A DNA stretch of 64,000 bases from Bradyrhizobium sp. 200 (GTDB taxonomy: Bacteria > Pseudomonadota > Alphaproteobacteria > Rhizobiales > Xanthobacteraceae), in assembly GCF_023100945.1 (NCBI RefSeq), contig NZ_CP064689.1:3392001-3456000 (forward strand), given 5' to 3'. Position 1 is the stretch's first letter, and every line of letters begins with the position of its first letter. The notes beneath the pieces were generated by a model. The model was given only the letters and a program-made list of their open reading frames with translations, searched no databases and was not told the DNA's origin. Below, piece by piece: positions 9,423 through 18,760 of the stretch. The position numbers were made by a program, and so were the translations under genes.

Positions 9423-10056
9423 CGCTACCGCAGTTCGACATCACTAACGTAGTCGAACCAACTCGTTGATAAAAATTCCGCTCTGGCAGCCAGAATGTTC
9501 CAGCAAGCGTTTCATCCGTCCACCCGATGACAGACACAGCCTGCTCAACAACACGCGGCAAAACAATCGCCGCACCCACCAACGAGGTTGAGACAACAGT
9601 GACGCGGATCGCGAATTACTCAAGCGCCACGAATTGATGTACTCGAAGTGATGTACCCGGATTGCGGGAGGAGCCGAGACCAGCTTCGTCTGTTGTCAAT
9701 CAACTGCAAGTGGCGACAAAACCTTTGCGCTCGGTTCCAATAGGGTAAACACGCGTGACCCAATTGGAACTGGTATGTCATCCGAATGGGTGGATTGCGC
9801 CGCCAAAAATATCAACCTAAATTGCCTAATCTCTTAACCTTGTCCTCAATCTGGTATAAGAGAGGCGACATTGTGGAATTTTGATTGCGGCGCTGCCTGA
9901 CTATGGCGTTAACGTAACCGAATTGAGGTCGACGCAAGATCGTCGACAGAAAAATTCGGACGTATCGGGAATAGTGGGGGAGCAATTGTGTTGCCCCTAC
10001 GCGTGATACAGCCCTCAGAAAATCCCGCGCTCAACGGGCCCTCTCGAACGGAGATT
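9423..10056. other. intergenic region before the RND efflux block
   Basis: About 630 bases without a supported gene. It separates the divergent porin and RND pump genes, so it should hold both promoters. The part at 9800-9870 is AT-rich and contains CTTAAC and TATAAG 16 bases apart (about 9832-9860), a possible sigma-70-like promoter reading toward the pump; this is weak evidence. Confidence 0.4.
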
Positions 10057-10086
10057 CAACTAGAGGTCAAATACAACTAGAGGTCA
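10057..10086 (+). repeat. tandem 13-bp direct repeat upstream of the RND pump
   Basis: CAACTAGAGGTCA occurs exactly at 10057-10069 and again at 10074-10086, a 17-base period, ending 18 bases before the pump's ATG. The position in the leader suits an operator or mRNA element. No known regulator box was recognised in it. Confidence 0.6.
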
Positions 10087-10104
10087 TTGGAAGGGGGCGT
10101 CGAT

Positions 10105-13100
10105 ATGTTGGCGTGGCTCATTTCCTCTAGCGTGCGTTTGCGCACCCTCATTGTAGTCGCCGCCTCGGGCCTGCTGATCCTCGGCGCCGTCGACGTCAGG
10201 AACAAGCCGCTCGACGTCATCCCCGAACTGGCGCTGCCCTCGCTTACCGTGAAGACGGAATCGCTTGGCCTCTCAAGCGCCGAGGTCGAGTCGTTGATTA
10301 CCGTGCCGCTGGAGGCTGATCTGCTTAACGGTGTGCCGTGGCTGCAGGTCATCCAGTCGGAATCGATGGCAGGACTTTCGACGATCGAGATGATCTTCGC
10401 GCCCGGCACCGATCTGATGAAAGCGCGCCAGATGGTGCAGGAAAGGCTGACGCAGGCGCACGCGCTACCGAACGTCTCCAGCCCGCCGGTTATGCTTCAG
10501 CCGGTTTCTTCGGCCAGCCGAGTGATGAACATCGGCCTGAGTTCGAAATCCGTCTCGCTGATCGACATGTCCGTTCAGGCGCGCTGGAACATCGCGCCGC
10601 GCCTCGCCGGCGTTCCGGGTGTGGCGAATGTGTCGATATGGGGTCAGCGCGAGCGGCAGGTGCAGGTGCTTGTCGATGCCCGGAACCTGAACAAGAAGGG
10701 CGTCAAGCTCGACCAGGTGATCAAGACGACAGGTGAGGCGGTGTGGTCCTCGCCGCTCACTTACTTGAACTCATCCACGCCCGGCACCGGCGGCTTCATC
10801 GAAACGCCGAACCAGCGGCTCAGCATCCGTCACCAGCTGCCGATCTCCACCGTGGGTACTTTCGCCAAGGTGCCGCTCAGCGGCACGACCACGAGCGTCG
10901 GCGATGTCGCCTACCTCGTGGAGGGGCATCAGGCGCTGATCGGTGACGCCATCGTCGGCGAAAACCCCGGCCTGATGGTGGTGATCGAGAAATTCCCCGG
11001 CTTCAACACACTGGACGTGACGCACGGCGTTGAGCGCGCGCTCAACGAACTGAAACCCGGGCTGCCCGGCATCGAGATCAATACGAACATCTACCATCCC
11101 GCGAGTTTCATCGAACGCGCGACCAGTAATCTGGGAAAGGCCATGCTCATTTCGATCATCCTGGCCGCCGTCGTGCTTGGCCTTCTGATGGGCAGCTGGA
11201 GGACCGCGGTTATCGCCCTGGCCGCGATCTCATTGTCGTTCGTCTGCGCTGAACTGCTGCTAAGGGCCGCCGGAATCCCGCTCAGCATGATCGTCGTCGG
11301 CGGCCTGCTGATGGCGTCCGGCGTGATCGTGCATGACAGCATAATCGACGTCGAAAATGTGCTGCACCGCTTGCGCGCGCCGCAACGCGACGGTCGGTCC
11401 GGCTTCATGGTCGTCGTTCGTGCGATGTTGGAAACGCGCCGGCCGATGCTGTACGCATCGCTGATCGTTTTGCTCGCGGTGCTGCCAATTCTGTTCATGC
11501 AGAGTCGGTCCGCCGCGTTCTTCGCGCCGATGGCCTGGGCCTATATCGCCGCCTTGTCCATCTCGATGCTGGTGGCGTTGATCGTGACCCCCGCGCTGGC
11601 CGCGGTGCTTCTCGCCAATGCGCCACTGACACCGACGGGCGGGTGGGTCATCAATCGGTTGGCCAGGCCTTTCGATCGGATCGTCGGCCGCGTCATCCAC
11701 GCGCCGCTCGCCTGCATCGGCGCCTGTGTCGTGGCGGCGATCGCGTGCTTCGCGCTCTGGAGCCCGCTCGAACGCAATATGGTGCCCAGCTTCAGAGAGA
11801 CGGATCTGGTGATCGAATGGCAGGGGCCGCCCGGCACCTCGCTGCAGGCGATGACCCGATCGACCGAGAACCTGATCCGCGACCTGCGGCAGATTCCGGG
11901 AGTGCAGAACGCTTCCGCCAATCTCGGACGGGCGGTGCTTTGTAACTGCGAACGCGCAACGGACGTGAACGCCGGGCACGTGTGGGTCAACATCGATCCG
12001 AAGGCCGATCGCGAAACAACCGTGGATGCCGTCGAAGCTGTCATCACCGCCTATCCCGGGATGCGGGGCAAGCTTGGGACATACCTGTCCACGAAGCTGC
12101 GCGAGGCGCTCACCGGTGACCCGGATAGCCTCACCGTCCGCGTCTATGGCAACAGCCTCGATGTCATTCGCGCCAAGGCGGAGGAGATCCGCGCATCGAT
12201 GGCGAAGATCCCCGGTATTGAAAATCCCCGGGTCGAACTACAGGTCGAAGAACCCTCGATCGAAGTCAAGGTGGATGTCGATCGCGCGGCCGGTTACGGT
12301 CTGAAGCCGGGCGACGTCCGCAGGGCGACCTCCGCGATGGTCGGCGGCATCACCGTCGGTGCGCTGTTCGAGGACCAGAAAGTTTTCGACGTGGTCGTCT
12401 GGGGACGTCCGGAGCTGCGCGACAACATCGATGACGTGCGGAATCTGATGATCAACAGCGAGAGCGGGTCCCAGGTTCGCCTGGCTGAGGTTGCGGACGT
12501 CCGCATCGCGCCGGCCACCAGCATCATCCAGCGACAGGGTTCCTCGCGTCGTATCGATGTTTCCGCGAAAGTGGACGAGCGGGCGCTCGGTGATGTGGCG
12601 GATGATGTCGCCAGGAATGTCAAACAGATCGCATTCCCGTTCGAGCACCGTGCCGAGGTGCTCGGCGAATACAAGGAGCAGCGAGCCGCCCTGCGATCGA
12701 TATACAGCTACATGGCGGCGGCGGCGGTGTTGATGTTCCTGCTGACGCAGGCGGTGCTCCGCAGCTGGACACTCAGCGTCCTGTCGCTGCTCGGTATACC
12801 GGTCGCTGCACTCGGCGGTCTCGCTACCGCCGCAATCAATGACGGTGAGTTCTCGCTTGGGTCTCTGCTGGGTCTGGCAGCGGTGCTCGCACTGATGGTG
12901 CGGCAGGGCATCGGTCTGGTCGCCCATTTCCAGCATCTGCAATTGAACGAGGGTGAGCCGTTCGGCGAAAAGCTGGTGCGTCGCGGCGTTCAGGAACAGT
13001 TCCCGAGCATCATCGCGTCATCGGTGACGACGTTCGCGCTGGTGCTTCCGTTCGCGATCATGGGCGATGTCGCTGGTCTCGAAATCGCGCACCCGCTCGC

Positions 13101-13230
13101 GCTCTCGGTCTTGGGCGGCGTCGTTACCATGACGCTGGGAACATTGTTCGTGCTGCCGGCGCTTTACCTGCGGTTTGGCGCCGGCTGGACCGCCGACCGG
13201 CTCGATCTTGAAATGGAGACCGTGTCGTGA
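10105..13230 (+). CDS. RND efflux pump subunit, heavy-metal (CusA/CzcA) type, variant proton relay
   Basis: A 1,041-residue inner-membrane RND transporter. It has the N-terminal TM helix (LRTLIVVAASGLLILGAV), a first periplasmic porter half, TM2-6 (LISIILAAVVLGLLMGSW and following), a second periplasmic half and TM8-12, with the internal repeat seen in HME-type pumps. GGAAGGGGG precedes the chosen ATG; an upstream TTG reading adds nothing. The TM4 segment reads ASGVIVHDSIIDVEN: His410 occupies the place of the first Asp of the VDDA motif kept in the paralogue 0.5 kb downstream. TM10 also differs (MVRQGIGLVAHF rather than [12 protein letters not shown]). It may act as the non-protonating partner in a mixed pump or have altered coupling. 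No outer-membrane channel gene is adjacent. Confidence 0.9.
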   Translation: MLAWLISSSVRLRTLIVVAASGLLILGAVDVRNKPLDVIPELALPSLTVKTESLGLSSAEVESLITVPLEADLLNGVPWLQVIQSESMAGLSTIEMIFAPGTDLMKARQMVQERLTQAHALPNVSSPPVMLQPVSSASRVMNIGLSSKSVSLIDMSVQARWNIAPRLAGVPGVANVSIWGQRERQVQVLVDARNLNKKGVKLDQVIKTTGEAVWSSPLTYLNSSTPGTGGFIETPNQRLSIRHQLPISTVGTFAKVPLSGTTTSVGDVAYLVEGHQALIGDAIVGENPGLMVVIEKFPGFNTLDVTHGVERALNELKPGLPGIEINTNIYHPASFIERATSNLGKAMLISIILAAVVLGLLMGSWRTAVIALAAISLSFVCAELLLRAAGIPLSMIVVGGLLMASGVIVHDSIIDVENVLHRLRAPQRDGRSGFMVVVRAMLETRRPMLYASLIVLLAVLPILFMQSRSAAFFAPMAWAYIAALSISMLVALIVTPALAAVLLANAPLTPTGGWVINRLARPFDRIVGRVIHAPLACIGACVVAAIACFALWSPLERNMVPSFRETDLVIEWQGPPGTSLQAMTRSTENLIRDLRQIPGVQNASANLGRAVLCNCERATDVNAGHVWVNIDPKADRETTVDAVEAVITAYPGMRGKLGTYLSTKLREALTGDPDSLTVRVYGNSLDVIRAKAEEIRASMAKIPGIENPRVELQVEEPSIEVKVDVDRAAGYGLKPGDVRRATSAMVGGITVGALFEDQKVFDVVVWGRPELRDNIDDVRNLMINSESGSQVRLAEVADVRIAPATSIIQRQGSSRRIDVSAKVDERALGDVADDVARNVKQIAFPFEHRAEVLGEYKEQRAALRSIYSYMAAAAVLMFLLTQAVLRSWTLSVLSLLGIPVAALGGLATAAINDGEFSLGSLLGLAAVLALMVRQGIGLVAHFQHLQLNEGEPFGEKLVRRGVQEQFPSIIASSVTTFALVLPFAIMGDVAGLEIAHPLALSVLGGVVTMTLGTLFVLPALYLRFGAGWTADRLDLEMETVS

Positions 13231-13277
13231 CCGCCGCTTGTGCCGCTTCGAAGGCCGTCAAAAGGGAGGAACGTCTC

Positions 13278-13712
13278 ATGGCCCGCTTCAACGCACTGAT
13301 GGTCGCGGCGTCCGCCGCGTGCCTCGCAGCGTCCTGTCCCTCAGCATGGGCGGCGGAGTCGACGGTCAAGAAGAGCGCGCCCGCGCGGGTCGAGGCCACG
13401 AATGACGCAAAGATCAAAAAGATCACGCTCACGCCAAAAGCGGCGGAACGGCTCGGCATCCTCATTGACGAGGTGCGCGCCGATCCGTCCGGCCGCCGGA
13501 TCGTGCCATACGCATCTGTTCTCTACGACCTGAGCGGAAAGACGTGGGTCTATATCAGCGCCGATCCGCTGACCTTCGTTCGCGGCGCCGTGGAGATCGA
13601 CACCATCAAGGGCGACAACGTGTACCTGAGTGACGGCCCACCTGCCGGCACGAAGGTGCTTGCGGCGGGAGTGCCGCAGGTGTTCGGCACGGAGGTGAAG
13701 GTAGGTCACTAG
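13278..13712 (+). CDS. minimal periplasmic adaptor-like protein between two RND genes
   Basis: A 144-residue exported protein. A signal peptide (MARFNALMVAASAACLAASCPSAWA) is followed by a short beta-rich domain: KKITLTPKAAERLGI, VPYASVLYDLSGKTWVYISADPLTFVRGAVEIDTI, and a glycine-rich end (TKVLAAGVPQVFGTEVKVGH). This looks like only the beta-barrel/membrane-proximal part of an efflux adaptor (HlyD/CusB group); the alpha-hairpin and lipoyl half found in ordinary ~350-residue adaptors are absent. GGAGGA lies 8 bases before the ATG. It lies 47 bp after one RND gene and 58 bp before the other, so it is probably part of the pump, but a role as a full adaptor is doubtful given its size. Confidence 0.7.
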   Translation: MARFNALMVAASAACLAASCPSAWAAESTVKKSAPARVEATNDAKIKKITLTPKAAERLGILIDEVRADPSGRRIVPYASVLYDLSGKTWVYISADPLTFVRGAVEIDTIKGDNVYLSDGPPAGTKVLAAGVPQVFGTEVKVGH

Positions 13713-13770
13713 CTGGGCGTCGAAATAGTTTTTCCACAGCGGCTTCGGCCTGAGTGGGGGGATGTTTCCG

Positions 13771-16700
13771 ATGATGAGGCTGATTGTTGGTTCTAGTCTG
13801 CGCTTTCGTTATCTCGTGCTCGCCCTTGGGGTGGTGCTGACGTGGTTTGGCCTCGCACGGCTGCGCGACGTCCCGGTGGACGTATTTCCGGAATTCGCGC
13901 CGCCGCGGGTCGAGATCCAGACCATCTGTCTGGGGCTTTCATCCGCCGAAGTTGAGCAACTTGTCTCGGTGCCGCTGGAGAATGCGCTGAACGGTGTCCC
14001 GGACATCGAGGTGATGCGTTCGAAGTCGGTGTCGCAACTGTCTTCAATCGTGTTGATCTTCAAGTCCGGCGTCGACGAGATCCGCGCGCGGCAGCTGGTC
14101 AGCGAGCGGATGGCGCTCGCGTCCAAGGCCCTGCCGACGTGGGCAGCTCCGCCGTTCATGATGCCGCCGTTGTCTTCCACCAGCCGGATCATGAAGATCG
14201 GCATTACCTCGAAAGACAAGTCCGTGATGGACCTGTCGATGCTCGCCTATTGGACCATCCGGCAGCGGCTGCTTGGGGTACCCGGCGTTGCGAACGTCGC
14301 GATCTGGGGAGAGCAGCTCAAGATGCTCCAGGTCATGGTTGACCCGAAGCGGATGGCTGCCGCAGATGTCACGCTCGACCAGGTGCAGGAGGCGGTTTCC
14401 GATGCCCTCGACGTTGGCCTGTTACGCTATGCCCGTGGCGCGCACATCGGCACCGGCGGCTTCGTCGAAACACCCAATCAGCGTTTTCAGATCCGCTTCA
14501 TCGGCGGCGGCGTTACACCGGAGACGCTGGCCAAGGTGCCGGTGACCAAACCGGCCGGGAAGCCGCCGCTATTGCTGAGCGACGTGGCCAATCTCGTCTA
14601 TGCGCCGCAGGGCATGATTGGCGATGCCGTTATCAACGACGGCCCGGGCCTCATGCTTATTGTCGAAAAGTTTCCCTGGGGCAACACGCTCGCGGTCACC
14701 CGTGGGGTGGAGGAGGCGCTGGAGCGAATGAAGCCCGGTCTTCCTGGGGTCGAGATCGACACGACAATCTTCCGGCCGGCGACTTTCGTCGAGGACTCGA
14801 TCAATAATCTATCCTGGGCACTGTTGCTGAGCTGCCTATTCGTCGCGGGCATCATCCTCATCTTCCTTTACGAGTGGCGCACCGCGCTCGTCTGTATCGT
14901 CGCCATTCCGCTGTCGCTGCTCGCAGCTGGACTAGTTCTGTTCATGTACGGCGCCTCGGTCAACACAATGACTCTGGCGGGCTTCGTCATCGCGTTGGGG
15001 GTGGTCGTCGACGACGCGATCCTCGACGTCGAGAACATCATGCGGCGACTTCGTCTTGCGCGGCGCGCGGGAGATCCGCGAAGCACGGCGCACATCATTC
15101 TGGACGCGTCGCTCGAGGTGCGGGCGCCGATCGTCTACGCCACCCTCATCGTGGTCACTGCGGTCGTGCCGGTCCTGTTCATGCAGGGCCTGACCGGATC
15201 CTTCTTCAAGCCACTGATTACTGCCTATGTCCTCGCAATTGCGGCCTCGCTCGCCGCGGCTATGACGGTGACGCCGGCGCTCTGTCTGGTCCTGCTGCGT
15301 GGCGCGCGACTCGAAGGGCGTGAATCACCTGTCATCGTCTGGCTGCTGCGCCATTACGGGCCCTTGCTGGAACGGGTCACCCGGACACCGCGCATGGCCT
15401 ATATCGCTGTCGCAGTCGTGATGCTCTCGGGGATCGGTGTCTGGCCGCTGCTTGGCCACTCGCTGCTGCCGTCGTTCAAGGAGCGCGACTTCCTGATGCA
15501 CTGGGTCACCACCCCCGACACGTCGCTTCCCGAGATGCTGCGCATCACGACCCGCGCGAGCAGGGAACTGCGCGCAATTCCGGGTGTACGCAATTTCGGT
15601 GCGCATATTGGCCAAGCCTTCGCCGCCGATGAGGTCTACGGCGTCAATTTCGGGGAGAACTGGATCAGCATCAGCAAAGACGCCGACTACGACAAGACGC
15701 ATGCCAAGGTCGAGGAAATGGTGGACGGCTATCCCGGCCTCTACCGCGATGTGCAGACCTATCTGAAGGAACGCATTCGCGAGGTCCTGACCGGGGCTGG
15801 CGAGGCGATCGTCGTCCGCATCTTCGGCCCCGATCTCGACGTTCTCAGGGACAAGGCGGAGGAGGTCCGCGCGGCACTCGCGGACGTTCCGGGCCTCGTC
15901 AATCTGCACAAGGAGTTGATGGTCGAAGTACCGCACATTCAGGTGACGGTGAAGCTGGAGGAAGCACAACGCTACGGTCTGAAGCCGGGCGATGTCAGGC
16001 GTGCCTCTGCGACCTTGATGGCCGGAGAGGAGGTCGGCGATATTTTTATCGGCGGGCGCACCTACGACGTGCAGGTGTGGACCGATCCGGCGTCCCGTCA
16101 CAGCATGGACTCGGTCCGCGAGATGCTGATCAACACGCCGACCGGGCAGCGCGTTCGGCTCGCTGAAGTAGCCGATGTCAGCATTCGGCCGACGCCAAAT
16201 GCCATCAAGCGTGAGGCGAGTTCCCGTCGGATCGACGTGCAGGCGAATGTAAAGGGCCGCGATCTCGGCGCAGTCGCCAGCGACGTGCAGGCGCGTTTGG
16301 AGAAGTTGTCGTTTCCGCTCGGCTATTACGCAGTGCTGCAAGGCGAGTATCAGGAGCTGAACGCCGCCCGCAGGCGGCTCGAACTGTACTCCCTCCTGGC
16401 GCTGGCCGGCGTCCTCGTACTTCTGCAACAGTCCTTCAACAGCTGGCGTCTGGCAGCGCTCAGCTTCCTGACCCTGCCGTCGGCGTTGGTGGGAGGCGTG
16501 CTGGCAGCATGGCTCGCCGGCGGTGTGCTTTCGCTTGGCTCGTTGGTTGGTTTCCTGACGGTGCTTGGCATCGCCGCCCGCAACGGCATTATCATGATCA
16601 ACCACTTCCAGCATCTGGAACGCCACGAGGGAGAGGCGTTCGGCATGAACCTCGTGCTTCGCGGCGCGGGCGAGCGGTTACGGCCGATCCTGATGACGAC

Positions 16701-16926
16701 CGGCGCCGCCGGGCTCGCGATCCTGCCGCTGGTCATTTTCGGCGACCTGCCGGGCCACGAGATCGAATATCCGATGGCGGTCGTCATTCTTGGCGGCCTC
16801 GTGACATCGACGCTGCTCAACCTGTTTATCTTGCCTGCGTTCTATCTCCGCTTCGGTCGCGGTACTGGTCAGTTGAAGGACAGTCTCGCTGTTCCGGGAG
16901 CGGTTCAAGTCTCTCGGAGTGTCTGA
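13771..16926 (+). CDS. RND efflux pump subunit, heavy-metal (CusA/CzcA) type
   Basis: A 1,051-residue paralogue of the pump at 10105, with the same order of motifs. It starts [41 protein letters not shown], as usual for this family. TM4 has the full proton-relay [12 protein letters not shown] (Asp414 is the residue aligned with His in the first copy). TM10 has [27 protein letters not shown]. An ATG at 13762 is also in frame but touches the GTGGGGGG ribosome site; ATG 13771 lies at a normal distance. Expected to export cations or small organic molecules from periplasm or cytoplasm using the proton gradient. Substrate is not deducible, since neighbouring metal-sensor genes are missing. Confidence 0.92.
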   Translation: MMRLIVGSSLRFRYLVLALGVVLTWFGLARLRDVPVDVFPEFAPPRVEIQTICLGLSSAEVEQLVSVPLENALNGVPDIEVMRSKSVSQLSSIVLIFKSGVDEIRARQLVSERMALASKALPTWAAPPFMMPPLSSTSRIMKIGITSKDKSVMDLSMLAYWTIRQRLLGVPGVANVAIWGEQLKMLQVMVDPKRMAAADVTLDQVQEAVSDALDVGLLRYARGAHIGTGGFVETPNQRFQIRFIGGGVTPETLAKVPVTKPAGKPPLLLSDVANLVYAPQGMIGDAVINDGPGLMLIVEKFPWGNTLAVTRGVEEALERMKPGLPGVEIDTTIFRPATFVEDSINNLSWALLLSCLFVAGIILIFLYEWRTALVCIVAIPLSLLAAGLVLFMYGASVNTMTLAGFVIALGVVVDDAILDVENIMRRLRLARRAGDPRSTAHIILDASLEVRAPIVYATLIVVTAVVPVLFMQGLTGSFFKPLITAYVLAIAASLAAAMTVTPALCLVLLRGARLEGRESPVIVWLLRHYGPLLERVTRTPRMAYIAVAVVMLSGIGVWPLLGHSLLPSFKERDFLMHWVTTPDTSLPEMLRITTRASRELRAIPGVRNFGAHIGQAFAADEVYGVNFGENWISISKDADYDKTHAKVEEMVDGYPGLYRDVQTYLKERIREVLTGAGEAIVVRIFGPDLDVLRDKAEEVRAALADVPGLVNLHKELMVEVPHIQVTVKLEEAQRYGLKPGDVRRASATLMAGEEVGDIFIGGRTYDVQVWTDPASRHSMDSVREMLINTPTGQRVRLAEVADVSIRPTPNAIKREASSRRIDVQANVKGRDLGAVASDVQARLEKLSFPLGYYAVLQGEYQELNAARRRLELYSLLALAGVLVLLQQSFNSWRLAALSFLTLPSALVGGVLAAWLAGGVLSLGSLVGFLTVLGIAARNGIIMINHFQHLERHEGEAFGMNLVLRGAGERLRPILMTTGAAGLAILPLVIFGDLPGHEIEYPMAVVILGGLVTSTLLNLFILPAFYLRFGRGTGQLKDSLAVPGAVQVSRSV

Positions 16927-16954
16927 AGCGAGCGTGAGTTGGGAGGAGTCCGGG

Positions 16955-17860
16955 ATGGCACAGGCGGTGATCAGATCTTGTCAGCGAACAATGGCTTTGG
17001 TCGTACCCGTGGTTGTCACTTGTTTCGGACTATCCAGCGGCGGCGCTTTGGCGCAGAAGGGCAAGGCTCCCGAGGACACCCTGGAAGCGTTCGATCGAAA
17101 CAATTTCGATAGCTCAGCCAGGGTCGACAACAAATGGTTCCCGCTGCAGCCAGGGAATCAGTTGATCTACAACGGGTTCACTCAGGAGGACGAGAAGCGC
17201 GTTCCTGCTCGCGTGGTGCAGACCGTGACCGACCTCACCAAGGTAATCAACGGCGTGCGTGCCGTCGTTGTGTGGGATGTGGACTACAAGGGCGGCGAGG
17301 TGAAGGAATCGGAGATCGTTTTCTTCGCGCAAGACAGGGGCGGCGACGTCTGGCTGCTGGGCGAGTTGGTTGAATTGTACGAAGACGGGGACTTCCAGGG
17401 CAGTAGCGCCTGGATCGCCGGCATGGACGGCTCGATGCCGGGAATCATGATGAAGGCAGACCCGCGGCCAGGAACACCCAGCTACTCTCAGGGCTACGCG
17501 CCGCCTCCGTTTAACTGGACCGACCGCGCGACGGTAGAAAAAACAGGTCAGAAGGTCTGTGTTCCAGCCGGCTGCTACAAGGACGTTCTGGTGATCGTGG
17601 AGGGCAGCAAGGGTGAAGGGCCAGACGCGCAGCAGTTCAAGTACTACGCACCCGGAGTGGGTTACATCAAAGTCGGTTGGAGGGGAAAGGGCGAAAAGCT
17701 GCGAGAGACCCTTGAGCTGGCCGAGATCGTGAAGCTCACCCCTGATGCGCTGGCGAAGGCCCGCGCCGAGGCCCTGGAGATAGAGAAGCGTGCCTACCTC
17801 TATGGTCGCACGTCACCCGCTGAACTGATGAAGGGCGCGACAAATGCAACTGGCCAGTGA
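16955..17860 (+). CDS. secreted protein of unknown function, pattern shared with the gene at 18761
   Basis: A 301-residue exported protein: signal peptide ending GGALAQ, then a beta-rich domain. Notable segments are WFPLQPGNQLIYNGF, GVRAVVVWDVDYKGGEVKESEIVFFAQDRGGDVWLLGE, a SMPGIMMKADPRPGT loop, VCVPAGCYKDVLVI and KYYAPGVGYIKVG. The protein at 18761 shows the same order (FPLKPGFRYIME, EEEFYD, LLMPGTF, TVPAGTFKDCVRTREYS, WWCPGVGLVKD), so the two belong to one family. GGGAGGAG precedes the ATG. It lies 28 bp after the second RND gene and is likely co-transcribed. I do not recognise a characterised relative. Confidence 0.75.
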   Translation: MAQAVIRSCQRTMALVVPVVVTCFGLSSGGALAQKGKAPEDTLEAFDRNNFDSSARVDNKWFPLQPGNQLIYNGFTQEDEKRVPARVVQTVTDLTKVINGVRAVVVWDVDYKGGEVKESEIVFFAQDRGGDVWLLGELVELYEDGDFQGSSAWIAGMDGSMPGIMMKADPRPGTPSYSQGYAPPPFNWTDRATVEKTGQKVCVPAGCYKDVLVIVEGSKGEGPDAQQFKYYAPGVGYIKVGWRGKGEKLRETLELAEIVKLTPDALAKARAEALEIEKRAYLYGRTSPAELMKGATNATGQ

Positions 17861-17962
17861 GTATCCCGCTAGCGGTCGATCCCTGTTTGGGATCGTTCCG
17901 CGGGGGCAAGCCGGCGAAGGGGCCGACTCGTCCGGAACGTAGGAGCATCATGGGAGACCGAT

Positions 17963-18661
17963 GTGAACACCGTGCATCGCCGCAACATCTGGATTGTCGC
18001 CGCTGGCGTTTTGTCCGCCTTGGCATATCCGCAGGCAGGAGCCGGGGCCGAGGATGGCCGCTTTGAAAAGCTCTCCGTCTATCTCGAACGCAATATACAG
18101 GATCACGATGCCGAAATCCGGTTCGAGGCTACCGGCGGGGACGATGGCCTGGCGGCATTGAAGGTATCGGCGCCGGGCGCGCGTACGGTGATCGAGCTGA
18201 AAACGCCGGACTCGAAACTGGGAATCCGGAGCCTCACGCTCGAATCGCCGGAGCCCGACGACGATAGGATCGTACGCGCTGATTTCCCGGCGGGCGCATA
18301 TCGCTTTGAGGGAATAACGACCAAAGGGGAAAGCCTGCGCGGCGAAGCGCAGCTGAGTCACGTGTTCCCAAAACCAGCCGCGTTCGAATATCCACGGCCT
18401 GACCAGAAAGACGTTCCCGCTACCGCGTTGACTCTGCGCTGGTCCGTGCCGGAAGGGGTCGCGTCCTGCGTCATCGTTATCGAGCAAGCCGGCTCACCCT
18501 ACGAGATCCGGGCATTGCTGCCTGGTTCGGTTAAATCCTTCACGGTACCTGAAGGATTTTTGCGCGCCGGCAAGGCCTACAAACTCGCGATCGGTACCGT
18601 CGCAAAGGACGGCAATCGGTCCTTCATCGAAGCCGGCTTCTCTACTGCGAGGGCGCGATGA
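17963..18661 (+). CDS. secreted protein with fibronectin-III-like C-terminus, unknown function
   Basis: A 232-residue exported protein starting with GTG, preceded by GGGAG. The signal peptide (MNTVHRRNIWIVAAGVLSALAYPQAGAGA) precedes a first beta-rich domain (RFEKLSVYLERNIQDHDAEIRFEATGG) and a second domain beginning FPKPAAFEYPRPDQKDVPATALTLRWSVPEG, whose VTLRW and YKLAIGTVAKDGN pattern resembles a fibronectin type III fold. It lies in the run of exported proteins between the RND and ABC exporter genes. No known homologue is recognised; a periplasmic binding or scaffolding role is a guess. Confidence 0.7.
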   Translation: MNTVHRRNIWIVAAGVLSALAYPQAGAGAEDGRFEKLSVYLERNIQDHDAEIRFEATGGDDGLAALKVSAPGARTVIELKTPDSKLGIRSLTLESPEPDDDRIVRADFPAGAYRFEGITTKGESLRGEAQLSHVFPKPAAFEYPRPDQKDVPATALTLRWSVPEGVASCVIVIEQAGSPYEIRALLPGSVKSFTVPEGFLRAGKAYKLAIGTVAKDGNRSFIEAGFSTARAR

Positions 18662-18760
18662 GTCAGCTCCACCCGAAGCGTCGGCCGCTTCCTTTCGTTC
18701 ATCCACCAACCCTGGGCGGCCTTGGGTCGGACCCACCGCCCAAATTCTAGGGAGGTCGCA

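Noticed and set aside
15325..16626. 433-codon minus-strand frame inside the second RND gene
   Set aside because: Composition (His, Arg, Gln rich) is typical of antisense shadow, with no ribosome site and no recognised pattern.
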